Part shown: positions 1-9,712 of the stretch, in pieces
Position numbering within the stretch: position 1 is the stretch's first letter
Layout of the letters: every line of letters begins with the position of its first letter
The notes under the pieces: model-generated
Database searches by the model: none
What the model saw: only the letters and a program-made list of their open reading frames with translations
What the model was told of the DNA's origin: nothing
Translations under genes and position numbers: made by a program
NCBI GenBank assembly: GCA_002751075.1
Contig: NAOQ01000055.1
Location: forward strand, 38,146-64,767
Source of the DNA: Ichthyophonus hoferi
Taxonomy: Eukaryota; Opisthokonta; Ichthyosporea; Ichthyophonida; Ichthyophonidae
Length of the DNA: 26,622 nucleotides
Reading direction: 5' to 3'

Positions 1-34
<34 letters not shown>
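1..34. repeat. TA microsatellite at left edge
   Basis: Near-perfect TA dinucleotide run at the window edge, within the GTF2H3 intron that follows coding exon 7. Confidence 0.9.
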
Positions 35-37
<3 letters not shown>

Positions 38-142
38 GTGTATGTGTTTGAATAACTTAAAAGATGGTGCTTACATACGTGTAGTTTTACACACACGTAT
101 TGATAAATATAATGTATAAACAATCCACCACACAGGCCTTAC

Positions 143-229
143 CTTCTTTTGAGCTGCAAAGATAGCATTCATAATAGGCATGTATTGGGTTGAATTGTCG
201 TTAGATGCATAGAGGGTTAGGATACGGGC
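143..229 (-). CDS. GTF2H3: GTF2H3 coding exon 7
   Basis: Exactly 29 codons: ARILTLYASNDNSTQYMPIM and then NAIFAAQKK, the most p34-specific stretch in the window. The acceptor is AACCCTAG|GCC after a C-rich tract, and the donor is AAGAAG|GTAAGG. The next exon is off the left edge. Confidence 0.93.
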
Positions 230-3200
230 CTAGGGTTTGGGTAGGGTCGGGTCGGGTTAGGTCAGTAAATAGAGGTAGGGGTGTGCGCATGCATGGGTGT
301 ATGTATGTATGTATGTATGTATGTATGTATGTATGTATGTATGTATGTATGTATGTATGTATGTATGTATATGCAAAGTCAATGTAAACTATAGCTATAA
401 ATAATATGCGTGTTATCCTCAGATACATACTGGCATGTATTAAATATCATATAGCTATCATATCATATCATACCACCCAATATCCATATTCAATCCTACA
501 TAAATATACTGATATGAATACATATATAAATATACATACTCTCCTTCGCTATTTAAAAGTTTTAAATTATACAATCCAATTATATCACAACATTATAAAT
601 ATACCTTAAGACCTCGCCCAACCGGCATCTCCTTAGTTTCTCGTTGGATAACTATCATGTAAGGCTAAGGACTGTAACTACTTCTTAGTCACAAGATATC
701 TCAGTTAAAATATTTTAAAACCAAATAAATGCACCTATATCATATCAACATGGTTGTTACAGTTATGATGCTATGTCAAGCGAATAATCACTCCAGTATT
801 ACTACAGAAAGCAAGTGAATCAATGAAGAAAGAAAAGGGAGGTAGGAAATAAATACTAATATACGTATATATGTATGTATGCATGTATGCATGCATGCAT
901 ATATATATATGGTATAAGTGCATTTATAAGAACACCCACATACTCCTAGGGGTTAAAGATAAAGCTTTCACGGTCATTTCAGAGTAAAAAAAAGACCAAA
1001 CAAAGGGAAACAAACTCCAAAACAAACAACACACGACACAAGAAAGGATACAACATAGACTACGACATAATGCAGCGGCTAGCATTGTGTAACAGTTCTT
1101 TTTAGGATTGATCTCTGAAAGAAAAGTGTGAATAGAGATATATATACCTAGGACCTAGGATATATCGGGATATGACATTGATATATTACTTAATAATTAG
1201 CTTGAAGTATTGCATTACGGGTTGGAAATCATCATAATGGAGATAGCATAATAATATAATAGTATAATATTATGTACTATAGTTGGTAGTTACAAGCAAA
1301 CCTTCCAATAGCGTTGAATTGCCTTAAAAATTAAAAATTTAACTATAAATTAAAATTTTAAATGCTACCACAAAATGATTGGTTGAAACTGTGTGATAAG
1401 ATCTCATAATATATCGTTGTGTTGTGTAACCTACATATGGTATGCAAGAAGGTACAGTGAGTGGCTGGCCTTTTAATGTTATGAGAATAGTAAAATACGA
1501 ATGGGAGAGGTGGGGGAGGGAAAGGGGAGACGAGATAATCCAATAGGATATAGGAAGAATAAGATAATCCAATAGGATATAGGAAGAATAAGATAATCCA
1601 ATAGGATATAAAGGGGATGATATGAATTAATACAATGCAACAGGGTGTGGCAATACAACAGTAAGTCAGGGTAAAAACAAGAAGGGAAGCATTATGGCAG
1701 CCAATGAAAAGAGAAAGAACTATATACGAGAAGAACAGAATAAGATAGATATATAATAGGAGGTGTATGTATGTATGTATGTACGTATTATAATATGATG
1801 GAATATATATATTAATAAATGCCTGTGAAGATTATCTAATCATATACCCTGTACAGCAGCCATGGCTTTCAGTTGGCCAATAATCGTCTGATTCACACGT
1901 GATAAAACTTCATGTTGGCCGCTACCGCTAATCCCATTGGGTGCAACCTGTGATTGGTCCCCCGGCAAAGGGAAGAGTATTTCACTGGATGATATGCGCA
2001 TATTTATTATTATGATAACACAAAGGTGTGCAAGTCTGTATGAGAATAAATAGGAATATCTTTGTGTTCTGTATACATGATTGACAATCGTTGATAAAAT
2101 AGTCCAACCAATCAACAGTAGAGATAGGAAGTACGCAACCCATTGGTTGGAAAGGCAGGTAAGAGAACAGACTTAAACTTACGTAATACATGTTAAATAA
2201 AGGTAGTGGTTAGATGGTTAAATTATATTTAAATAGGATGGCAAAATAGTTTAGGAACGAAATATTCACATGTTACTACATAAAGGTTTTTGAATAACAG
2301 TGACGTAACACCTCTATTGGGGCTTCACTTCAGATTTGTAGTCACATTTACAGGTTTAATTATTTATGTATATATATATTAATTGGAATTATTTATATGC
2401 ATATTCAGATTTTGCTTTCAACTCGTTAAAGCAATTTTGTGTTTAAATAGTTAATTGATTTAACTGCTGCTGTTAAAGGTTAAAACTCATGGTAGCCAAT
2501 GAAGTCAATGGTTGATGTGTAACCAACCCAACCGCCAATGAGAATGGATACCTACCTGCCGGTATTATGGCTAGCAATCATGGCACAGCGATGGTAAGGA
2601 TGCATCATAAGGTGGGCATTAGCAAATAGAAGCACGCTCTCAATCATCTTAGTAAAGCTTAACTGTATAATTTAATTGATATAGTACACTGGAATTAGCC
2701 GGAATGGACTAACTAAAGATGAAGAGGATAATGTAGGTAGAGTATATATATATATATATATAATATATACATATACATGAATGTATGCATGTATATGTAT
2801 GTGTGTACGTATGTATATATGTATGTATAATAATTATATTATTATTAAAAAAAAATACTTTCAACAATAAAAATATATAAAAAAATAACAACTAGGATAT
2901 GTTGAGAGTATTACTAGTATATGTATATATATCTAGCTTTGATTGTAAGTGGTAAGTTATCGCAAATCTGTACCTGTCTGTGCAATGGTGTAAGATTTTT
3001 ATATTTGTTATAAAACTTAAAATAAAAATGAAAATAAAAACCTCAATAAAATGAAGCATACCGATTGTAAAGCAGGATCATCTAAAGACGTATTCCCAGT
3101 GCAACCCCATATGACTGGGTTAGTATCCACTACTATTACTAGTAATTTCTCATAAGCTGTATGGAGATAGGATAGTATTAATATGTATATAGGCCGGGGT

Positions 3201-3422
3201 AAGTGTGTACATTGTTTAAGTAGTTTGTATTAATACATAGTGTGTATTATTAAATAGTGTGTCTTGACTAGGTATTATGGTTTGTAAAGGTGTGAAATGG
3301 AATTATGAAATATGAAATATGAAGGTAGAATATGTTTTGAAACAGAACAAAACGTATTTCTAACATATTCACCATCAGTAAATTTTACCTTCCACGTGCT
3401 GTTGTTCTTGGTTTTCCTCCAT
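143..3422 (-). CDS. GTF2H3: TFIIH core subunit p34 (GTF2H3/Tfb4), 5' seven coding exons, partial
   Basis: p34 is a von Willebrand A-like subunit of the TFIIH core. It pairs with p44 and acts in RNA polymerase II initiation and nucleotide excision repair in the nucleus. Coding exons on the minus strand are 3422-3389, 3156-3062, 2662-2556, 1984-1848, 1114-1052, 651-605 and 229-143: 570 nt, 190 codons, with GT-AG borders and consistent phases throughout. Signatures are LLVIVVDTNPVIWG (human LLVIVVDANPIWWG), MIASH before the FP.PG region (human VIASH), TMLAAALCRSLCFIQR (human TLLAGSLAKALCYIHR) and RILTLYASND ending in MPIMNAIFAAQKK (human RILVIK... MNVIFAAQKQ). The start gives MEENQEQQHVE, near the human N-terminal length. 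The C-terminal half with the zinc-binding cysteines lies beyond the left edge. Introns are AT-rich with microsatellites. The identification is by recall of the human protein, not by a search. Confidence 0.93.
298..370. repeat. (TATG)n microsatellite in GTF2H3 intron
   Basis: About 17-18 near-perfect tetranucleotide units of TATG on the plus strand, inside the intron between coding exons 6 and 7. Apparent ORFs here (poly-YVCM or THIY) are only the repeat read in frame. Confidence 0.97.
605..651 (-). CDS. GTF2H3: GTF2H3 coding exon 6
   Basis: A 47-nt exon. Across the junction with exon 5 it gives LCFIQRETKEM (human LCYIHRMNKEV). The acceptor is ATGATAG|TT and the donor CTTAAG|GTATTT. An alternative acceptor 13 nt upstream (CCTTAG|CC) breaks the phase with exon 5, so it was not used. 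Confidence 0.85.
1052..1114 (-). CDS. GTF2H3: GTF2H3 coding exon 5
   Basis: A 63-nt exon encoding INPKNCYTMLAAALCRSLC, aligned with human HTETLLAGSLAKALC. The acceptor TTTTCTTTCAG|AG is strong, and the donor is TATGTT|GTATCC. Confidence 0.88.
1533..1610. repeat. 29-bp tandem repeat, 2.7 copies, in GTF2H3 intron
   Basis: Copies at 1533-1561 and 1562-1590 are identical, and a third partial copy runs 1591-1610. Each unit contains ATCCAATAGG. It lies in the intron between coding exons 4 and 5, beside a G/A-rich stretch at about 1502-1530. The identity suggests recent expansion. Confidence 0.95.
1848..1984 (-). CDS. GTF2H3: GTF2H3 coding exon 4
   Basis: It encodes EILFPLPGDQ, a Gly/Ser-rich loop and then VNQTIIGQLKAMAAVQ. 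This matches the human FLYPG segment, the variable loop and the helix before TETLLAG. The acceptor is CATCCAG|T and the donor CAGG|GTATAT. Phase matches both neighbours (Ser and Glu codons are completed across the junctions). Confidence 0.9.
2556..2662 (-). CDS. GTF2H3: GTF2H3 coding exon 3
   Basis: It encodes LSFTKMIESVLLFANAHLMM and then HRCAMIASH, aligning with human [20 protein letters not shown] and KLAVIASH. The acceptor is TTATACAG|TTAAGC and the donor GGCAG|GTAGGT. Other AGs nearby (TAAG) would shorten the exon by a few residues, so the acceptor is slightly uncertain. Confidence 0.88.
2742..2860. repeat. TA / TATG simple-sequence tract in GTF2H3 intron
   Basis: A TA run at about 2744-2762 followed by imperfect TATG/CATG repeats and an A-run, inside the intron between coding exons 2 and 3. 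No coding signal. Confidence 0.85.
3062..3156 (-). CDS. GTF2H3: GTF2H3 coding exon 2
   Basis: It encodes YEKLLVIVVDTNPVIWG and the following loop, the first beta strand of the VWA-like fold and the most conserved N-terminal stretch of p34. The acceptor is CCATACAG|CT and the donor CAATCG|GTATGC. Length is 95 nt (2 + 31 codons). Confidence 0.92.
3389..3422 (-). CDS. GTF2H3: GTF2H3 coding exon 1 (start codon)
   Basis: ATG at 3422-3420 is followed by 11 codons (MEENQEQQHVE) and one base. The donor is GAAG|GTAAAA. The leftover G joins CT of the next exon to make Ala, giving EAYEKLLVIVVD. The upstream context AGGAAATGG is a reasonable start context. Confidence 0.85.
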
Positions 3423-4125
3423 TTCCTATTTATAAAAATATTATGTAAGAACTGCAAAACACAATAAAAAGAAACAACAATAATACTGTCATAAGTTGGC
3501 GTAGCGTGGATAAACCCCTATTTGAGGAAAAAATAAAAGAGTGGAGAGGTTAATAAATATAGGAATAGATTTATTTGTTATACTTTATAAAAGGTAAAAT
3601 GTTTATTATATTAAACTAGAAACAGAAGCATATATCCACATATATATGTATCATATAGCTAAATACATAGTCTGTTTATGTACTGTATACATAAGTAGTA
3701 TTATTATAATTTATAATGATGGACCACGTATGCGATTGGCTAAATCTAATTCTGCACAATTAAGTAATTGTTGTTTATTCATTTATTTTATTTATTAATC
3801 AATTAATTAATTAGTTATAGTAGCCAATAACTGGCCTTTAAGAGTCTAGGGAGCCGTCGGGTCTAGGGTCTTCTAAGAAACTAACAATTAGAATTCGAAA
3901 TCTGAATTCTGCGGCTCAAAATGCCATATGATTGGAGGATTAATAAATAAAGTAAAAATACGGCATTCCTTTCGAACGCCAATGGAATTAACCAACCGCA
4001 AAACATTTTTGATACTACCGTTACACATTTTTTTTCCAATTTAATGCATTTATCGATCACAGGGTACAGGGTACTTTCCTGAATATATATATATATATAT
4101 ATATAAACTAAGACCGTACCTTTAA
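3423..4125. other. Upstream flank of GTF2H3, no gene seen
   Basis: About 700 bp of AT-rich sequence that should hold the GTF2H3 promoter. Two CCAAT-type pentamers lie about 310 bp (GATTGGCTA, near 3734) and 400 bp (AGCCAATAA, near 3821) before the ATG. A TATTTAT/ATTAATTA-rich stretch covers 3775-3815 and a TA run 4083-4105. No exon on the plus strand was recognised, so I see no evidence for a divergently transcribed partner. Confidence 0.5.
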
Positions 4126-4780
4126 AAATTATAAAATATCGGAAAATAACATTAACATGCTGACGACGATCAATAGCCAACGTCACGGGGTTATTCTACC
4201 CGAATATAAGGTGTTAAATCAAGTGGAAATTTGATGAAGGTTTAGTAAAGTTAGGGAACACGTATTCCGTAGTATGTAGTGCATATAATATCATCACAGA
4301 TACCAATGCATTTCATTTTAAAATATATTTATGTAATATTATGTTTATCTAATCGTGAAACAGACGATATGTATATATTTAACTTTTTTTTCTTTTTTTT
4401 TAGAAATGCACACCTGAAGGAAAAACGGCTTTTAAAATATTTACATACGGCAACACATCGATTATAATGCTTTGTGGGTAAATATAGCTGAAAGATTGAG
4501 TATCCAGTAATGCAATTGCATGGTGTTAAAACGTAAGTATTTGATTGATTTGGGTATTTCTTTATATAGCTATAATCATTTAATATTACTAACAATTATT
4601 ATCACGTCTGGGAAAAGAGTTAATGCAATCTATTGGTGTTAAATGGTAATCCAAGATGATATCAAAATTAAGCCAGCCAATGGTAGAGGCCTTGGAACTT
4701 AGTAAGCCACTTCAGATCACATGAGATGACAAATAGCTTAGTCGCTCCCTAAGGCAAGGCCTGCTGATTTGTTTAATATG
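4126..4780. repeat. Dispersed repeat family, copy A
   Basis: It shares long stretches with copies B and C. Examples are the block around GACGACGATCAATAGCCAAC (4161-), GTTTATCT..CGTGAAACAGAC, TTTACATACGGCAACACATC, TATTTGATTGAT..GGGTATTTCTTTAT and CTGCTGATTTGTTTAATA. The shared parts show no conserved reading frame, so this looks like a non-autonomous mobile element or other dispersed repeat of unknown class. Terminal repeats and target-site duplications were not found. Confidence 0.75.
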
Positions 4781-4815
4781 TATATATATAGACTATGATT
4801 GTATCATTATGTCAT

Positions 4816-5356
4816 TACAAACTATAAAATATCGAAAATTAAAATTAAGATGACGACGATCAATAGCCAACGTCACGAAGCGATTCTGCCCAGTATAAAA
4901 AGTTAAATCAAGTAGAAATTTGGTAGTAATATCATGTTTATCTAAACGTGAAACAGACAATGTATATATAAATATATATATATATATTTTTATAAATGTT
5001 CACTGACAGGAAAAATAGCTTTTAAAACATTTACATACGGCAACACATCGATGATAAGACTTTGTGGGTTAATATGGTTGAAAGGTTGAATACCTAGTGC
5101 AATCGTGGTGTTAAACAGAAGTATTTGATTGATTGGGTATTTCTTTATGTAGCTGACACATTGCCTAGTCATCCTACCTAGGCAAGTCCTGCTGATTTGT
5201 TCAATAATAATAAAAATGTCTTAACATATCTTAACATATCTGTACTCTGTGTATGCAAAGAGACACGTTAAAACACCCCTTAATTTGGAATTATCTCTCC
5301 TTCTAAACGAATATAGGTCACATAAACGCTCATGTCTCTACTTAATATTCCCGACA
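4816..5356. repeat. Dispersed repeat family, copy B
   Basis: Same order of blocks as copy A from AAACTATAAAATATCG onward, but without the middle segment that A and C share (from about CTATAATCATTTAATATTA to AGCCAATGG). Its right part matches copy C (TTTGTT.AATAATAATAA, then TAAAACRCCC and TGTCTYTACTTA). It holds an 8-bp-stem hairpin (TTGCCTAG/CTAGGCAA). Confidence 0.75.
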
Positions 5357-5865
5357 TGGTAGCGGAGAAAACTTGCATAGTTTACCATGGTCACAAAACC
5401 TGGTAATTCTATCAAGTCTACTGTCCACGAATGCCGAAAACACTTCATCCCAACCCTACATCCTTATACTAACCTCTAAGTGCGGAGACTCAATTTGGAT
5501 CCATATATACACTGTCTTCAATCTGCATTGGAGCTATCAGCATTGCCAACTTCAAAGTGACTCCAAATGAGAAAAACGACTGGGCAGCACACACTTGGCA
5601 CCTCATCCGCCAGCCTCCAGAAGCCAGATGCCAGAGGCTACAACAGAGACAGAGCCAGAGATAGAGCGAGCAGCTTGGTCGACAGTCTTCTTTTTTGCCT
5701 ACATTGGGTGCCATGCCATAGTCACTTCTAAACATCATTAAGTATTTTTTAGTTCAGCTAGTAAGCCATAAGTCTACAGCTAAGTAGTTACCATGTTAAA
5801 GTTCTTTTCGTATTCCTTTTTAATATTTTTATGCCTGCCCTAGGCGAAATAATCACCTAGGCCAA
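5357..5865. other. Unassigned, less AT-rich segment between repeat copies B and C
   Basis: The block 5440-5720 is clearly richer in G+C than its surroundings, with a CAGAG-rich stretch near 5630-5670. Plus-strand frames give a few dozen protein-like residues (for example NDWAAHTWHLIRQPPEA) but no start, splice-bounded exon or family match I can name. It could be an exon remnant, an uncharacterised part of the neighbouring repeat, or nothing coding. Confidence 0.3.
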
Positions 5866-6300
5866 GGGAGAGTTTAAACAGGAGTATTTACTCAATTTGG
5901 GTATTTCTTTATATAGCTATAATCATTTAATATTATTAGTAATTATTATTACGTATGTCTAACAAAATAGCCAGTACAATCTATTAGTGTTAAATGGCAA
6001 TCGAAGATGAGCAATCAAAATTGAACCAGCCAATGGCAGAGGTTCTGTGCTATATAATAGTCCATTTACGATCATATGTTTTTGGGTCCAGATAACACAT
6101 TGCTTAGGCATCCTGCCTAAGACAAGTTCTGTGGATTTGTTTAATAATAATAAGTATGCCTTAGCATACCTGTACTTCGTGTATGAAAAGGGACACATTA
6201 AAACGCCCATTAATTCGGCATTCCTTCTCCTTTTAAATAAATATAAGTCACAGGAACACTCCTGTCTTTACTTATTATTCTCGACAACTGGGAAGTGCAA
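5866..6300. repeat. Dispersed repeat family, copy C
   Basis: It begins within the TATTTRMTTGATTGGGTATTT block and so lacks the left part seen in A and B, then runs further right than A. The hairpin is CTTAGGC/GCCTAAG at about 6103-6121. The three copies are head-to-tail in one orientation within 2.2 kb, which suggests local duplication. Confidence 0.75.
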
Positions 6301-6419
6301 TGAGTACCGTTATCCCTTGTGACCATAATTCTCTAATGAGCAAAAATAATAACAATACCTCCTTATTTGTGATGCATTGGTGTATCATGTGAGAAAAACC
6401 TAAGGTTTATATGGGTACA

Positions 6420-8060
6420 TGTGCATTAGGACTTGGACTTTTTGTAGTTGGTTGGGGACATTGTCTTGATCAAGCAATCCGCAGTCATTAGTTCTAAAGG
6501 ACAGGGTACAACCTCAACCTTCTTATGAGTGGCAAATTTCCTGATATGTTAATATCATACTTTGATGTGTCTGTTTCCCATTGGGACACACTTATGTTTG
6601 GTGAACCATATTACAGACTGGTTGACTGCATGTAGTTTTACACATCTGACCTGAATGCATGAGCTTTTCAGGAGTGAGCTGATGCGGGTGATTTGTTGAC
6701 ATGCTGAAATTGCAATATGCCCACTTTCTGTTGTAGATTAACTACTTTTTGGACCGCCACTCAATGAGTATCTTAGCCAAGTAGATAATGTATCCAGACA
6801 TACTCTGAGGTAATTATGCATTAACGGCAAAATCATTACAGGAGAAAGTGGTAAGTGCGAGAAGAGCTCTCTCATAAATTATTTACTCTTCCAATGCGGT
6901 CTTCAAGTACTTCAGCAGGTGTATGACCATCTCCTAGATGGCTTTTATTGGCTCCCCTGCATATTTGGTGAGATAGCTAACTGCAAATTGACAGTTATGT
7001 TGACTAGATTGAGCTATTCATAGAAAGCATTCAATTAGGCTCTGGAGTGCTGCCTTTTTGCATGGTGTTGATTGGGCAGCATTTTGTTTACTTCCTTGAT
7101 GTGCTTTGGCAGTATAGGGGAGTGGAATAAACAGCTATTCTTCTGTCTATATGATTTGACTTGTTCCTTGATGTATCTAACCCGAGCTTCCATAAACTGT
7201 TGAAAGAGTGTAAGCACCCTATTTTTATGCTTTATGCAGTACAAATGTGCGTAATAAATGAAGTCATCGATAAAGAATACAAATCAAAGATAGTCACTGA
7301 AGGAAATACATTGAGAACCTATCACATCACCGTAAATGGTTTTTAGGGGACATGTTTTATGTGTCCAATGTAAAGGAAATGGGCTAACTATAATCTTATG
7401 TACACTACATAGTGGTGGTGGCTTTGAGCTGTTAAGGCAAACAATGCATAAATCAGGAAAGCCAAATTATACCTGATCTGAGATTTATGAAAGTGAAGTA
7501 CGGGGTAGAAAACAGTTCTTGATCAATATACTGATAGGTTAGTGACCCTATGAGATTTACCTGGTGAGTGTGCTGTAATTGTCCAAGTTAGACTGTAGGA
7601 GGGGTGTACATACTTCAAGATCATCATACTCAAATGAATGGTTGCAATGGGCAATGTATTAAAGTTCAAGTTTGCAATTCAGGTGGAAAAATAACTTGTC
7701 CTGAAAGAGGAAGATATCCCCCTGCCAAAGGTAGCCATATAGTAGATGGGGTCATTCCCTCTGAGATGGTGGTCTCCTCATCATTAAAGGAGATTATGCG
7801 CCATTGACCTTGTAGGGCTATAATGGCAAAGGGGCTGTGGCCTTTTCCTGGTGTATGAAGAGCATCATGAAAGATGATGTCTGTAATGCTGTTCATGTGT
7901 GAATGGAGCGTGATGTTTGCCAAGATGAGTGATATTAATCACAGTGCCATTGGTAAAGTGAAAATTAGCCTTAGTGGGTACCATACTAGTAAAGGCCTCA
8001 TGATGAATGCAGATGGACCAAGAGTGCATGCTACTGTCAAGAAAACGTCCAAGTAGGAGA
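6420..8060 (-). mobile_element. Ty1/copia-type LTR retroelement fossil
   Basis: Minus-strand frames across this more G+C-rich island resemble parts of a copia-type pol in the expected order. A protease / GAG-pre-integrase-like stretch lies at about 7690-8060, an integrase-core-like stretch at about 7035-7245, and an RNase H tail-like stretch at about 6420-6550. Element ends and paired LTRs were not recognised, so the borders are approximate. It is clearly broken, with several breaks, and the weak similarity and lack of LTRs suggest an old insertion. It is unrelated to the A/B/C repeats on its left as far as I can see. Confidence 0.6.
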
Positions 8061-9270
8061 TTGGTGTATAGCAGTATTGACTACTGAGTAGGAGTATCTT
8101 TTGAGATGGTAGAGGGTGGTTCAGAATGTAGACTTACTTTAGATGGATATGAGTATTATGTTTTGCTCTTCTTTCAATTTTTGTTACATAATTAATTGGT
8201 TTAGAATGAATAATATTGAAGTAATAATAATTATGCTTCTAGATCAGGTACAAATTAATGACTTAGTTTATTCAGGTCTTTTCTTGTCTCTAATCGTACT
8301 TGAGTGAAGAATGCTAACACAGCTAGTTTTCTTTATATTTATTGCGATTAAGGAGCCAAATGTTTAAAACCTTACATAACAAGCATAGCTTTCAATGTAC
8401 TACATATTATATATTATATGTTCCTGATTAATTCAGGCCCATATTCATTGATCTTTTATCAAAGTGCTAGTTCTACTCCATTCTTACTGATTGGTACTTC
8501 TAATAAATCTATTAAGTTAATCTACCTACTGATTAACTTAGATGTATAAAATTATACTCTATAATATATATATAATATTGTTTTGATATATTATTTTAGA
8601 GTTGTTATGTAGGTAGTTGTTCCAGCATCCTTTGGCACTCTGGAATCATTGAGACCTTGGAAATTACAGGATCTTATGACATAATTGGCAATTATGGTGA
8701 GCAACGTGATGCTTGCTATCGCGATTCCATCACTAGAAATAATGATCGCAGCAGATTCTTTTAGCCTACAATTCTAAATTTTGAAGAAAGTATTTATATT
8801 TAGACGTTAAATATATACGTAAAAACTCCCTACCCCTGGGTATGAGACATTTACACCAGAGATAAACCGCGTCAATTTTATTATGTTGTTTTTATTTTAA
8901 TGAATAAATGGATAATACATATTTGTTTGCTATATGGAAACTCTCTCACCTGACATGATAAAAGACATATTTGCGCCTAGAGCTACAAATGGAGATAATT
9001 GATCATTCGATATTCATACCCACCTGACACAAGAAATTCTTAAGAGATCAAGTTTTTAATATTAAAAGAATACTTGGTCCTATTTACTATTAATCATAAC
9101 GTTTCCCAAAGCTTTTGTTAAATAGTAATACAACAATACACATATCATTAAAACATAATTGACAAGATTATAAAGTTCGCAGGTATATTTAATAGACTTC
9201 GGTTGTTATCAAACGAGTTTTATTACATAGTTATGATTTATTTAAATCATCTTACAAAAGATCTCTTCCG
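8061..9270. other. Intergenic AT-rich DNA, no gene recognised
   Basis: No exon with convincing protein similarity on either strand. A slightly less AT-rich patch at 8610-8765 has no recognisable product. Confidence 0.5.
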
Positions 9271-9490
9271 TTAACAAACGTTCAATTTAAAGTAAATATA
9301 TTTGGGGTCTACCCAAAATGTAATTTCAGTGGGTAGAATAGACCTAATATTCCTAATACCAGCGAGTTTGGCGACCTCAACAACGGGAGGATCAAAATGG
9401 GAAGAACCAATACGAATACACCTGTAGCCCAAACTTCGCAAAGGATGCACTGGATGCCGTGCTCTACGGTAGCAGTTGGCAAGATAGCAT
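9271..9490 (-). pseudogene. Truncated BTG/Tob-family gene copy
   Basis: About 180 bp aligns with the intact BTG gene to the right at roughly 83% identity (hand count, about 30 mismatches). On the minus strand it reads NCYRRARHPVHP, GYRCIRIGSSHFDP, LAGIRNIRSILPTEITFWVDP and a stop at 9273-9271. Box A and box B of the BTG domain are thus present in one open frame. The N-terminal helices are missing: an in-frame stop lies about six codons before NCYR and there is no start or obvious acceptor. The C-terminal tail is also missing. The open frame over more than 60 codons means either a recent duplication or an exon of a second BTG gene whose other exons I cannot see. It keeps Tyr at the CAF1-binding position that the intact copy has lost. 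Confidence 0.8.
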
Positions 9491-9712
9491 TATACATCTC
9501 GTCATTAAAACGTAACAATGTATATTTAACAGAATATGAATACGATGGTAGTTTCGCATATTTGTCTGTATTTTCTAACAGACTTTGTTACCATAACAGT
9601 TTCATTACATACAATATATATTTATATCACATATGTAAAACATCTTTAAAAAGATCTCCGTAAACTAAAGTTTTAAAACAAGCAAAACTTTCAAATAACA
9701 CCAACCTAAACT

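Noticed and set aside
205-428. ORFs of YVCM or THIY repeats on both strands
   Set aside because: They are the TATG microsatellite read in frame, inside a GTF2H3 intron.
2494-2510. 17-nt identity between a GTF2H3 intron (2494-2510) and KIF21 exon 11 (20850-20866), containing GCCAATGAAGTCAATG
   Set aside because: Nothing outside the 17 nt aligns. With a CCAAT-rich, AT-rich sequence such a match may be chance, so I do not infer a shared element.
4329-5172. Similar minus-strand ORFs (both with YIKKYP) in repeat copies A and B as a gene
   Set aside because: The similarity is in the DNA repeat. The two frames diverge after a few residues and copy C does not keep them.
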